Positions 9,692-18,715 of a DNA stretch of 64,000 nt are shown here, piece by piece. The stretch's first letter is position 1. The number at the start of each line of letters is the position of its first letter. Below the pieces are notes generated by a model. That model did not search any database. It was not told the origin of the DNA and was given only the letters and a program-made list of their open reading frames with translations. Origin of the DNA: Labilibacter sediminis (GTDB lineage: Bacteria; Bacteroidota; Bacteroidia; Bacteroidales; Marinilabiliaceae); NCBI RefSeq assembly GCF_005877885.1, contig NZ_VCHY01000001.1, positions 62,001 through 126,000 on the forward strand. Reading direction: 5' to 3'. Both the position numbers and the translations under genes were made by a program.

Positions 9692-11167
9692 TTAGTTATA
9701 ACCATTATTCTGAACAACAACTCCATTTGTTTTTTGTACTTCCTCAAAAGGAATTGGCCACACTTCATTAATTCCCTGAGTAAAACCTGGTAATTTAGCT
9801 GCTGCCTGTCCCCAGCGAACAAGATCAAAGAAGCGATGTGATTCTAAACCAAGCTCTACCCTGCGTTCATGATAAACTGCATCTAATAAAGCCTGTCCTG
9901 TAACGCTTTGATGAATATTCGGTAATACCTGAGGATTTGTATCTCCTGAAGCTCTTATCCTGATTTTATTTAAATATTCGCGGGTTAACCCTTCAGCTCC
10001 CTCATGATAGCATGCCTCGGCATACAATAAATAAATATCGGCCAAACGAATTACTCTTTTGTTTACACCACTCATTTGTGGTGGATTTAAAGACCCTGCC
10101 GGATAAGGATTTGCATCGCTATAAATGACCTTCTGATTGAAATATCCCGTTCCATACCCTACTTCATATTGCTCAGATACAGTAACCTCTTTTCGCGGAT
10201 CATTGGTTTCAAACTCCTGAATAAGGTCTTCACTCACCTGACAGTAGGCCTTACCCTTATCATCAGTAGGACTTTGCCAATAAGGTATAGCTGAACCTTC
10301 TGTACCAACGTACCAGAAACCGGGCTCCATATTTATATCATCCGTAGTTAAAAAATTAATTTCGAATATAGAGCCTGAACCAAACTCACCATCCATAGAA
10401 AAAACACGGGCATAATCCGGATCTAATTCGTATTCTCCCAGGGCAAATAATTGTTCTGCAGTCAGTTTAGCATTTGGCCAATCTTCCTGGAAACAGTAGA
10501 CCTTTGTAAGTAAACCCAAGGCAGCACCTTTGGTAATACGACCTTGATCCACCTCGGACTTTTTCATCAATTTATCAGCAGCAAACTCTAAATCATCTTT
10601 TATATGCTTATAAATTTCAGAGGTGCCTGATCTGGCTACAAGAGCATCTTCCGGAGACATTACTTTATTGATATAAGGAACACCTCCCCATACCGTATTT
10701 AGCTTGAAATAAAAATATGCTCTGATAAAGCGTGCTTCTGCTATATACATATCCTTTTCATCCTGATTCATCTCAAAATCAGCAATCTTCTCCAAAAATA
10801 TATTACATCTAAAAATACCGAGGTAACTGTTCTTCCATAATATTTCGAGATGAATGTTAGATGACTTAATCGTAAAATTGGTCATCTCAATCATTTCGTC
10901 CTGAAAAGCACGTTCAGATTGCCCGCCTTTAACAGCATCGTCAGAACAAATATCTCCAATCATCCAATCCTCATATGGATTGTTGGCCCACTGATCTTGC
11001 CATTGCATCACATCATAACAGGCTGCCAAAGCTTCCTGCAATTCTTCTTCTGTTTGATAAAAGTTTTGATCTGTTACTTCAGATATGGGTTCACGGTCTA
11101 AAAAGTCTTCACAAGACACAAATCCCAACGCAACAAACAACAACCCTATATATAAGTATTTTTCCAT
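9692..11167 (-). CDS. susD: SusD/RagB-family surface glycan-binding lipoprotein
   Basis: 491 residues with a lipoprotein signal (GLLFVALGFVSCEDFLD, Cys19) and the usual SusD start EDFLDREPISEVTDQNFYQT. Tetratricopeptide-like helices follow (AEARFIRAYFYFKLNTVWGG; GLLTKVYCFQEDWPNAKLTA) and the C-terminus has LADIYLLYAEACYH, YHERRVELGLESHRFFDLVRW and WPIPFEEVQKTNG, all characteristic. It would act as the lid and ligand-binding partner on the SusC transporter at the outer membrane. It starts 11 nt after the SusC stop, so the two are translated from one message. The only SusD in the window, so this pair serves, or is shared by, all surrounding enzymes, or further pairs lie outside. Confidence 0.97.
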   Translation of the reverse strand: MEKYLYIGLLFVALGFVSCEDFLDREPISEVTDQNFYQTEEELQEALAACYDVMQWQDQWANNPYEDWMIGDICSDDAVKGGQSERAFQDEMIEMTNFTIKSSNIHLEILWKNSYLGIFRCNIFLEKIADFEMNQDEKDMYIAEARFIRAYFYFKLNTVWGGVPYINKVMSPEDALVARSGTSEIYKHIKDDLEFAADKLMKKSEVDQGRITKGAALGLLTKVYCFQEDWPNAKLTAEQLFALGEYELDPDYARVFSMDGEFGSGSIFEINFLTTDDINMEPGFWYVGTEGSAIPYWQSPTDDKGKAYCQVSEDLIQEFETNDPRKEVTVSEQYEVGYGTGYFNQKVIYSDANPYPAGSLNPPQMSGVNKRVIRLADIYLLYAEACYHEGAEGLTREYLNKIRIRASGDTNPQVLPNIHQSVTGQALLDAVYHERRVELGLESHRFFDLVRWGQAAAKLPGFTQGINEVWPIPFEEVQKTNGVVVQNNGYN

Positions 11168-11178
11168 CTTTCTAATTT

Positions 11179-14100
11179 TTAAAAGGATACATTAACGCCT
11201 ATAATAAATGTCCTTGGCTGAGGTGTAGTTCCTCTATCTATATTAAACGAAGTAAAGTTTTGATTATAATAATCGGCTCCTATAGATTTCTCTTTACGCC
11301 CCTGCTCTGGTTCCATTCCCTTATAATTTGTAAGTGTAAAAACATTTTGTACCGAAGCATATAATCTCAATGAACTGATTCCTACTGATTCTAACTTCTC
11401 CGGATCAACAGTATATCCTAACTGAACATTCTTAAGTCGTATGTAAGATCCGTCTTCAATCCATAGTGAAGAATTCAACTTATTATCCGGACTACTCACC
11501 TCACTCATTCTGGGATATTTATTTGATGTTCCAGCTCCAACCCAACGCTCATTTGCATAATACACCGGCATGTTAGAAGGCGCATTCGCGATCATTGTTT
11601 GAGCCATCAGATTATAAATATCATTACCATAAGATCCCTGGAATAATAAAGACATATCCCATTTTTTATAAGACAGGTTTGAACTTAATCCGAAGAAGAA
11701 ATCCGGATGCGGACTACCTATCCATGTTTGGTCTTTACTATCAATTTTCCCATCTCCATTTACATCCACATAACGTACATCTCCCGGTTTGGCATCGGGC
11801 TGAATCACAATATCATCACTATTTGTATAATTCAATACATCTTGTTGTGATTGAAAAATTCCGTTTGCTTTATATCCCCAGAAAGAAGCGATTGGCTGCC
11901 CAACGTCTGTTTTGCTCACCTTTTGACTAATAATAGGCTGTGCCCCTTCTCCCAAACTCAGTACTTTATTTTTTATAAATGAGATATTTCCTGTTATACT
12001 ATATTTAAAGTCATTTTTACGTCCATGATATCCAAGTGCGAGTTCTATACCTTTGTTTTCAACTTCACCGGCGTTTGCAAAAGGATTAGACCAGGCTCCT
12101 AAATAATCCGGTACCGGAATATTTACCAACATATCAGTAGTTTTCTTGTAGAATGCATCCACATTCATGGTTAATTTACTATTCCATAAACCTAAATCCA
12201 CACCGGCATTTGTTGACGTTGTTGTTTCCCACTTGATATCCGGATTTCCTACTGTAATTGGCGATTTTCCGTTAATAGCTTGATCACCAAAATAGTATTT
12301 AAAATTATCTTTGATGGAAGTTAAATAAGCATATTCACCAATCTTTTGGTTCCCAATCTGTCCCCATCCTGCACGAAACTTCAGCTGTGACAACCAATCC
12401 TGATCTTGCATAAACGACTCCTGATGCAGGTTCCACCCTAAGGCAAATGATGGAAAGTAACCCCATCTGTTAGATGATCCAAAGCGAGAGGATCCGTCGG
12501 CCCTAAAGTTTGCTGTAAATAAAACCCTGTTATCAAAGTTATAATTCACTCGTCCAAAGAACGAAACCAGGCTACTTTCTGTTCGCGTACCGGTAATACT
12601 GGAACTGGAAGGATTTCCTGAACCAATAAAATTAGAATCTTTTAAGCCGTCAGGAATATTAAAAACCGACTGGGTGATGTTAGTCGACTCTGTTTCCTGC
12701 ATTTCATGACCTATCATGGTATTGAACTTGCTTTTTTCGCCTAGTTCAAACATGTAAGTTAAGGTATTGGTCCACACCCAGGATTTACGCTCTGAAATAT
12801 ATTCACTTAAATCATTTCCTTCATTTCGTTGAACAGGATTAATTTCATAATCCGGCACAAACAAAGTCACCACATTCTTAAAGTAGTCCTGACCATAGGT
12901 AGTTTTAAAAATTAAACCCTCTTTTATCTTAGCCTGTGCATACACATTACCAATAAATTGTGCTCCGCTATTTTCCGGATTATTTAAATGGAATAGTGCT
13001 ACCGGGTTCTTTTGCTCATAATCATTAGGATCATAACCCCACGATCCGTCCTCATTTTTAACCGGCATGGTTGGAGGTGCTGTAAAGAAATCAAAGGTAC
13101 GCGCTCCTCCTCCTTCGTTTTGATACACACCTTGTCCATCAAAATTCACATAAGTGATATTATTCCCTACATCAAGCCAATTATTTAATTTGTAAGTGTT
13201 GTTCACCCTGAAGCTTATTCTCTCAAAGTTCGATTCAATTAAAGTACCCTCCTGACCAAAGTAATTAAAGGATAGGTTGTAGGTAATTTTTTCAGATCCT
13301 CCGGCTAAACGAACATTATGATTGTGCATTGGAGCAGATCTAAAACCTTCATCTAACCAATCCGTTCCTTTTCCTAAACTCGTTGGATCATCCATCCCCG
13401 GTAATGGCAATAATCCATCAGCTCGTCTTCCTTCATTACGCAGTATAGCATATGTTTCAGCATCTGCTAACTCAAGATTATCTATTGGTGTTTGCCAGCC
13501 AAAATAGCCTTCATAAGTAATACTACTTCTTTCCTTATCTCCCTTTTTGGTTGTAATTAATACAACACCATTCGCTCCTCTTGAACCATAAATTGCTGTA
13601 GATGAAGCATCTTTTAGTACCTCCAGTGATTCTATGTCACCAGGATTTATAAACTCAATGGTTTCTACAGGTACTCCATCCACCACATAAAGGGGATTAC
13701 TATTTCCTATTGTACCAATACCACGCACTTTTACATCGATACCAGCTCCCGGCTTACCGGATGTAGCATTAATTTGTACACCTGAAGCACGTCCCTGTAA
13801 AGCCTGATCAACACCTACAGATGCCACCTTAGTTAATTCTTCTGCTTTTACCGAAGCTACAGATCCTGTTAAATCAGATTTGCGTTGCACACCATATCCT
13901 ACTACTACCACTTCATCCAAATCTTCAAAACCAGACTGTAAATAAACTTCAATATTGTTTTTGCCAGCAACATTTATCTCCTGCTTATCAAAACCTATAA
14001 AGCTTACTATTATTTCATTACTGCTCCCTGGCAATTGCAGATTAAACTTACCGTTATAATCAGTAATTGTACCTTGGTTGGTGCCTTTTATAACAACCGT

Positions 14101-14484
14101 TGCTCCAACAACAGGCTCATTTAAGTTGTCATAAACAACTCCCTGAACATTCCTGTCCATAGGCAAATCGGGAGTACTTAATGTAACCTCATAAAAAGAT
14201 TCTGAGGAAATAACTACTTTTTTATCCTCATAACCTTCCGCCAAGACGTTAAAGTATTTTACCCCCTTGGGTAAATCAAACGAGAACTTCCCATCATAGA
14301 AAAGAACGCCTTGGGTTGTTCCTCCAATATGAATACTACCCACTTTAATTGGTGTACCATCTTCCCCATTCACAGTTCCTTCCACCTTTCTTCCTTGCGC
14401 ATGAACAATCGTTGAGTATAAAATAAATAGTCCAAACAGGAATACCAACCTTCTTAAACAGGTATTTTTAAATCCTTTTTTCAT
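11179..14484 (-). CDS. susC: SusC/RagA-family TonB-dependent outer-membrane oligosaccharide transporter
   Basis: The start at 14484 (MKKGFKNTCLRRLVFLFG) gives a signal peptide ending at VHAQ and a protein of 1101 residues; an in-frame start at 14553 adds 23 residues that coincide with a repeated non-coding leader and is rejected. Two carboxypeptidase-regulatory-like domains occur in a row (about 31-100 and 110-185), followed by the TonB-box-like EVVVVGYG, the plug (ALQGRASGVQINATSGKPGA; RGANGVVLITTKKG) and the SusC beta-barrel ending TFIIGVNVSF. The protein imports oligosaccharides with SusD using TonB energy. The doubled N-terminal domain is longer than the usual single copy. Upstream lies the leader module at 14512-14674, which should influence expression. 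Confidence 0.97.
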   Translation of the reverse strand: MKKGFKNTCLRRLVFLFGLFILYSTIVHAQGRKVEGTVNGEDGTPIKVGSIHIGGTTQGVLFYDGKFSFDLPKGVKYFNVLAEGYEDKKVVISSESFYEVTLSTPDLPMDRNVQGVVYDNLNEPVVGATVVIKGTNQGTITDYNGKFNLQLPGSSNEIIVSFIGFDKQEINVAGKNNIEVYLQSGFEDLDEVVVVGYGVQRKSDLTGSVASVKAEELTKVASVGVDQALQGRASGVQINATSGKPGAGIDVKVRGIGTIGNSNPLYVVDGVPVETIEFINPGDIESLEVLKDASSTAIYGSRGANGVVLITTKKGDKERSSITYEGYFGWQTPIDNLELADAETYAILRNEGRRADGLLPLPGMDDPTSLGKGTDWLDEGFRSAPMHNHNVRLAGGSEKITYNLSFNYFGQEGTLIESNFERISFRVNNTYKLNNWLDVGNNITYVNFDGQGVYQNEGGGARTFDFFTAPPTMPVKNEDGSWGYDPNDYEQKNPVALFHLNNPENSGAQFIGNVYAQAKIKEGLIFKTTYGQDYFKNVVTLFVPDYEINPVQRNEGNDLSEYISERKSWVWTNTLTYMFELGEKSKFNTMIGHEMQETESTNITQSVFNIPDGLKDSNFIGSGNPSSSSITGTRTESSLVSFFGRVNYNFDNRVLFTANFRADGSSRFGSSNRWGYFPSFALGWNLHQESFMQDQDWLSQLKFRAGWGQIGNQKIGEYAYLTSIKDNFKYYFGDQAINGKSPITVGNPDIKWETTTSTNAGVDLGLWNSKLTMNVDAFYKKTTDMLVNIPVPDYLGAWSNPFANAGEVENKGIELALGYHGRKNDFKYSITGNISFIKNKVLSLGEGAQPIISQKVSKTDVGQPIASFWGYKANGIFQSQQDVLNYTNSDDIVIQPDAKPGDVRYVDVNGDGKIDSKDQTWIGSPHPDFFFGLSSNLSYKKWDMSLLFQGSYGNDIYNLMAQTMIANAPSNMPVYYANERWVGAGTSNKYPRMSEVSSPDNKLNSSLWIEDGSYIRLKNVQLGYTVDPEKLESVGISSLRLYASVQNVFTLTNYKGMEPEQGRKEKSIGADYYNQNFTSFNIDRGTTPQPRTFIIGVNVSF

Positions 14485-14511
14485 CTGTATAAATTTACTT
14501 TTCAATGTCAG

Positions 14512-14674
14512 ATGGAACTTCCAAATAAATTTGATCATCCGCCTGTGTTTCAATTTGGATATTCAAATTTGCATGGTCGTTTCATGTGCTTAAATTTTGC
14601 TTTTATTACCACATGGAACTCACCAGTTATAAATATTTCCCTATGCGAGAAACCCTACTCTTGGTTCGTTTCAT
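14512..14674 (-). promoter_or_regulatory. Leader module before susC, two tandem copies
   Basis: Proximal copy 14512-14586: an inverted repeat (14527-14540 with 14557-14570; 12 of 14 positions pair) bounded on the plus strand by ATGGAACTT and GGTCGTTTCATG. Distal, degenerate copy 14613-14674 has the same bounds ATGGAACTC and GGTTCGTTTCATAG but a weak stem. In the mRNA sense each copy starts with ATGAAACGA and ends with GTTCCAT. Two other loci (45958-46181 and 63428-63501) carry the same module. The function is unknown; a structured 5' leader is the simplest reading. Confidence 0.6.
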
Positions 14675-14707
14675 AGCCTCACTTATTTACTTCTAAAATT
14701 ATTGTGA

Positions 14708-14748
14708 ATTAAGAGAAGGCTCTATTTCATGCCAGGCCTTCTCTTAAT
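14708..14748 (-). terminator. Terminator-like hairpin after the PCMD-type gene
   Basis: A perfect 13-bp inverted repeat (14708-14720 with 14736-14748) with 15-nt loop lies 54 nt after the stop at 14802. There is no clean U run, so termination may be factor-assisted or the hairpin may protect the 3' end. It separates this gene from the susC leader. Confidence 0.6.
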
Positions 14749-14801
14749 ATCTATATTAAATATTGAATAACAAAGTTTTATCCTGCTTAAACATCGTGTC
14801 T

Positions 14802-15740
14802 TTATTTTTTGACAAATGCCTCTGAACCAATAATAGTGTCTCCATCTTTTAGAACAGCTATATACTTACCCACTGGTAAATCAGACACAGAAATGGAACC
14901 TAAATTGCTATTAATCGTTTTAACCAATTGTCCTGTTAATGTATACACCTGTACCAGGCTTATATCAGCAGTCAATTCTGCTTGTATATAAAGGACATCA
15001 GAAACCGGATTAGGGAATATCTTCACGTCAACTTCATTAACCTCAGTAATAGTTGTTGGTGTAGAATTGATTCTCAGATTATCAATTTTAAGTAAAGAAC
15101 CCTCTCCCACAACTGTTGTTTGAGGATTGAAAGTCATATATTGATCCCATGAGAAATCTGATGCACTGAAATATACACCAATATGAGTAGGTGTAGATTC
15201 ACTAACATAACTAAACACTAATTCAACATCCGTATATGTAGCCACTGCATTTCCTCTGACTTCATCTGCTAGTTCGGCAGTAGCCACCACTTCATCTCCA
15301 TTCTTAAGAACAGCGTACATAACACATTTATCTCCAGCTGCCGGTGCATACTTATAAGCAACAGTTAAAGATGTTGGCCTATCAGTATATTCAACCATTA
15401 GATCGTAACTAACTCCAATTGTTGCTGTACCAGTATGTAGTACACCTAAAATACCAACAGGCTGCCCATATGCACTCTGGTTTAAACTTTCCAGATGTGC
15501 AGCAGATGCTCCTTCACTGGCATCACTTGTTTGAATAACATTACCCTGAAAGCTTAGTCCATACGCAACAAAGGCATTTGCTAAAAGATTACTAGCCCCA
15601 TATGTTGAAGCAGGAGCTGGAACTGAATAACTAGATGTTCCTGCAGGAGCTTCCCATGTTTCAAAATCATTGTTTGTAAATTGTGCATTTAAAGTAATGC
15701 CAAGTCCTAAGACTAATGTAAGTAGTAGATTTCGTTTCAT
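14802..15740 (-). CDS. T9SS-sorted secreted protein with PCMD-like carbohydrate-metabolism domain
   Basis: 312 residues: signal peptide (cleavage after ITLNAQ), a beta-sandwich region with FENWT-like NDFETWEAPAG, TYGASNLLANAF, AAHLESLNQSAYG and a long strand-rich middle (about 22-225), then a T9SS type A sorting domain beginning VKIFPNPVSDVLYIQ and ending GSEAFVKK. The middle resembles the putative carbohydrate metabolism domain (PCMD) found in Bacteroidetes surface lipoproteins, where it is thought to bind or act on glycans; here it is exported through T9SS instead of being lipid-anchored. It stands alone upstream of susC with its own terminator-like hairpin. Family assignment is moderate because it rests on remembered pattern, not on a search. 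Confidence 0.8.
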   Translation of the reverse strand: MKRNLLLTLVLGLGITLNAQFTNNDFETWEAPAGTSSYSVPAPASTYGASNLLANAFVAYGLSFQGNVIQTSDASEGASAAHLESLNQSAYGQPVGILGVLHTGTATIGVSYDLMVEYTDRPTSLTVAYKYAPAAGDKCVMYAVLKNGDEVVATAELADEVRGNAVATYTDVELVFSYVSESTPTHIGVYFSASDFSWDQYMTFNPQTTVVGEGSLLKIDNLRINSTPTTITEVNEVDVKIFPNPVSDVLYIQAELTADISLVQVYTLTGQLVKTINSNLGSISVSDLPVGKYIAVLKDGDTIIGSEAFVKK

Positions 15741-16939
15741 AACATTGATTTTTTTTGATTTAGTAATACAATGTTACACTAATTAACACTTAAGCATTAG
15801 AGAAATTAATTCTCAATACAGGGTAAATAAGTTCATTACGCAAAAACGTACGATTTATAATGCCTACAGAATATAATCAAGTATTTATTCACCCCTTTAT
15901 ATGAACTTTTTAGACTGTTTTTCCTATATATAAAAGTGCGATATTTCATCAATTACTGCTAGTGAAAAAGACAATTTACAATTGCAAAACAAATGTAGTT
16001 TTTAACCATTTTTACCCCTTTTTTAGCCTCATTTTAATACCTACAACCTACCTGTCACAACATTTTAAAACCATGTTTAGTTAGAGTTGAAAAGGAATAG
16101 AATGCCTTATAAGAAAGAATGCAAAAAGTAGAAACAGCAAAAAATGAATTAAGGTCTAAACGTTGTATACATATTCAAGAATGTTATGAATCAGCGCGGC
16201 TTATTCATTAATATACGCAGGATTCATACGTGCTGAATTGAAAATCGATGCAGTCAAAGCACAGTTTATCCTAGTCCCAAGCATTGCCCTTCCCTTTATA
16301 TGCTTTATTATTTAATAAGCTAATAAGGTTGAATTAAACGAATAAACAAATGGCTATTAAGGTTAAAAAGTAAATACAAATAAGGTTTTTCTGTTATTTA
16401 AAGCTAATTATTACAAACATGTTTACCTTATTTTATTTACCCAATACAAAATCCTATATACTAAGTTCCGTAACAGTTAAACCTAAGTAGCTGTTAAGTC
16501 GGACATACATACCAACCTTATTATCTTATTATATTTAAAGACTTACTTAATTGACCATATAAATCAATTAAACCATAATGTGAAAATGGGCAGGGGATCG
16601 TTCGAGGTTATGCCAAATAATGTAAGAACAGATCATTTTTATCTATATGGTAAAATATAAGCGTTAGTTGCGTTTAGAAAAGAATGTGGTATTGAATATG
16701 ATGAAAAGAATTTGTGGATGTAGTTTTAAGCTGTCCTTTCAGGACGCCTGATTTATATAACTAACAAACCCCGGGTGCCACTGCGTTTTACCCGGGGTTA
16801 TGTTGAGTTAGGCTTTCAGCCTAATGTTTTCTACAAAATCGATTTCCGCATTCCTTTTAATTACTCCCAACGATTCCTTGTAGTCATAGAAGAATTCCAA
16901 AGAATGTAAAAACAGAAAATCTCACCAATCACACAACCT
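15741..16939. other. Long non-coding stretch with decayed fragments and a REP-like palindrome
   Basis: About 1.2 kb with no credible gene. A block at 16010-16047 (TTTTTACCCC followed by ATTTTAAT) resembles 8587-8618. Around 16586-16726 short plus-strand reading frames (starting GRGSFEVMPNNVRTD, then ALVAFRKECGIEYDEKNLW) look like remains of a gene broken by a stop; the family is not recognised. The REP-like element is listed separately. Confidence 0.6.
16735..16832. repeat. REP-like palindromic element
   Basis: A perfect 10-bp inverted repeat (16767-16776 with 16790-16799; AACCCCGGGT and ACCCGGGGTT) is flanked by CCTTTCAGGACG on the left and by GGCTTTCAGCC, itself a short hairpin, on the right. 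GC-rich stems flanked by CTTTCAG motifs are common intergenic repeats in Bacteroidetes genomes, often beside IS200-like REP-associated transposases; no such transposase is in the window. Confidence 0.6.
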
Positions 16940-17566
16940 TCACCTCAGTAACAAGCTATTACTGACCTCTTTTCTATTCCTATTGATAAAAACACCCCAA
17001 ACATTTATCTCATATTGAATTTTAAATGAAGATAAATCCAAAATATATTTACCTTCAGATCTTTTCGCTTTGGTACTTACTAACCTGGCGTAAGTTGCAC
17101 CTTCCGTTTTGCTCCAAAACAGCAGTAGCTCATCATTTTGTAAATTGAAGTCTAAATGGTAATCTACATCCCATGTCACAATGATTTGATCCGATTTTCT
17201 TTCGGCAGTAAAATTCTCAGGTAACGGTAGCTCCCCTTTTGCTATTAAAGCCTTTCTTAAATCGATAAATTGATTGGGATAATCCCCGCTTATACCATAT
17301 TTAAGATTATAGGATTGGGCAGCCTGATAGGGAGAACGCCGCGCGTCCTTTTCGTAAAAAGTGTCACTTAAGTAGTGTACAAAACATCTTAAAAACCTAT
17401 GTACTAAGGTCATTTTCTGCCGCTGACGTAGTTGCGCTACACTTTTCTTATCTTTATAAGAATCTGGTTTGCTTCTCATGCAGGGTATTCCCCTCCATTG
17501 GTATAGTACTACACTTCCAACTGTTCCTGTTCCTCCATCTAAAATATTGGTTTTTAAACGTGCCAT
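16940..17566 (-). CDS. DUF6266-family protein, function unknown
   Basis: Start chosen at 17566, giving 208 residues beginning MARLKTNILDGGTGTVGSVV and then LYQWRGIPCMRSKPDSYKDK. This N-terminus, with a Gly-rich stretch followed by a W-(K/R)-G-I-P-C-(I/M)-R-S motif, is what I know from DUF6266 proteins of Bacteroidetes. An in-frame start at 17644 would add 26 residues without the typical beginning. The C-terminal half (about 115-208) is beta-rich, with WDVDYHLDFNLQNDELLLFW and NVWGVFINRNRKEVSNS, like an immunoglobulin-type fold. No signal peptide is visible. The gene is alone, with a 42-bp palindrome (17665-17706) about 100-140 nt upstream. Role unknown; these genes tend to be multicopy and near accessory DNA. 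Confidence 0.8.
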   Translation of the reverse strand: MARLKTNILDGGTGTVGSVVLYQWRGIPCMRSKPDSYKDKKSVAQLRQRQKMTLVHRFLRCFVHYLSDTFYEKDARRSPYQAAQSYNLKYGISGDYPNQFIDLRKALIAKGELPLPENFTAERKSDQIIVTWDVDYHLDFNLQNDELLLFWSKTEGATYARLVSTKAKRSEGKYILDLSSFKIQYEINVWGVFINRNRKEVSNSLLLR

Positions 17567-17664
17567 GGCTTTATTTTTAAAGGTTAACCTTTCCCCACTC
17601 TTCGGTTTCTCTTCGTAATTTGTTCGGAACAAGTTCTGTGCCAAGCCTGACTAAACATAGATAT

Positions 17665-17706
17665 AACTCAGACCAAACTCACATATATGTGAGTTTAGTC
17701 TGAGTT
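17665..17706. repeat. 42-bp near-perfect palindrome upstream of the DUF6266 gene
   Basis: Each 21-nt arm matches the reverse complement of the other except at one position (17674 versus 17697), with no loop; the core is ACTCACATATATGTGAGT. A weaker dyad, ACTTAGGTCTAAGT, follows at about 17713-17726 and shares GTCT words. This could be an operator or a cruciform-forming or mobile-element remnant. Confidence 0.8.
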
Positions 17707-18002
17707 TCGTGTGACTTAGGTCTAAGTTTTCTCCGCAGATGTTCCCTTGTTGCTCCGAATCATTCTGGTAATAAGTATTACTGAAATACCTGAACAACAC
17801 CCATAAAAAAAAGTTTCTAACTATATAAGCCAGCAATCTTTGATTATATGCAGAGTCCCGAATATTTACTCGGGATAGAAGTTAATTTCTTTTTAACTCA
17901 TTCAAGGTTTTTCATTATAGAACGGGAGAGAACTCACGCAGCAGCGAAGGGATGATCCATTATTGTTCGTGATTCTATATCGCCAGAAAAACTCCAAAAA
18001 AC

Positions 18003-18038
18003 AAAAAGCCCTCGGAACAAGTGTTTCTCGGGCCTTTT
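18003..18038. terminator. Bidirectional terminator-like hairpin
   Basis: Stem 18008-18018 with 18023-18033 (11 bp with a 2-nt mismatch) is bounded by five A residues on the left and four T residues on the right, so it could stop transcription in both directions. It immediately precedes the left direct repeat. Confidence 0.6.
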
Positions 18039-18040
18039 AC

Positions 18041-18185
18041 TAGTGAACCTGAAAGGACTCAGTCCTGATTTGTAAAATACTTTTAATCAAATGTTTTTAT
18101 AGTAGCAAAACTGATAGGTTACATATTGGTCTTATAGACGCAATCTGACTACATTTAAGGATAAGAATAATAGACAATAGTATGA
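18041..18185 (+). repeat. Left direct repeat flanking the xylose operon
   Basis: Begins AGTGAACCTGAAAGGACTCA and shares order and most bases with 24756-24903, including the words CATATTGGTCTTA and ACTACATTTA. Each copy follows a strong hairpin. I estimate about three quarters identity by eye. Confidence 0.65.
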
Positions 18186-18673
18186 AACATATCTAAGAAT
18201 TCTTAAACTAGTAACAAGTATCAATTTATTTGCCATTTGTGAAACATTTGAGTATCATAAGATCTAATTTTATTAGATAAGTAACTCTACACACTTAAAC
18301 TAAGAACGTGATATAAGTATAAACGGTATCAGTTTTTTTTGTATTTATCGATGCCTTTTTTCATTTCTCCTTTTTAAGGAACAAAGTGCATTTTCGTTAT
18401 TTATTATCCTTTTATGGGACTTACTTGTTGTATATAAGTTCAAAACTAACTTTGCAACCATTATCAACTCTTTCTTTTTTTTTAGAATAGCTTAATGAAT
18501 TCAAGATTTCAAAGTAGGAAAGCTCCTGTTGTATTTTTATCTGCTTCATTTCCAATTAATTCTAATGTTTCTATTTTAGGATCAATCACAATTTCTATGG
18601 TAAGGTTAGTATTACTAAATTATAGTCTTTATTAATGAATCCGAATTTTTTTCACGATTTAAAAAAGAAGTCC

Positions 18674-18699
18674 TATCTTTGACCCTATCAGAACAGAAC
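18674..18699 (+). promoter_or_regulatory. xylR promoter -7 box and adjacent CAGAACAGAAC leader motif
   Basis: TATCTTTG (18674-18681) matches the Bacteroidetes -7 consensus TAnnTTTG. Seven nt later CAGAACAGAAC (18689-18699), a tandem AGAAC, falls at or just after the expected transcript start, 16 nt before the xylR ATG. The same arrangement precedes xylB. No TTG -33 box is evident, which may mean weak or activated expression. Confidence 0.75.
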
Positions 18700-18715
18700 A
18701 TCTTAAAATATTACG

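Larger units (their letters stand above)
17567..18715. other. Non-coding stretch between DUF6266 gene and xylR
   Basis: Contains the 42-bp palindrome, a short hairpin TCCCGA...TCGGGA near 17850-17875, a bidirectional terminator (18003-18038), the left member of the xyl-flanking direct repeat (18041-18185), and the xylR promoter. In the minus sense at about 18507-18620 a stretch reads NLTIEIVIDPKIETLELIG and ends soon after in a stop; it looks like the C-terminal remnant of a lost gene, with an in-frame stop upstream. Confidence 0.5.

Noticed and set aside
14485-14553. Longer susC start
   Set aside because: The added residues resemble those added before beta-helix C only because both lie in the repeated leader; the internal start gives the signal peptide.
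17651-17836. 61-codon minus-strand reading frame
   Set aside because: It translates the 42-bp palindrome and flanking hairpins, with no family pattern.
18507-18620. Minus-strand fragment ending in a stop (NLTIEIVIDPKIETLELIG)
   Set aside because: Looks like the tail of a lost protein but an in-frame stop lies close upstream and no family is recognised; kept only in the spacer description.
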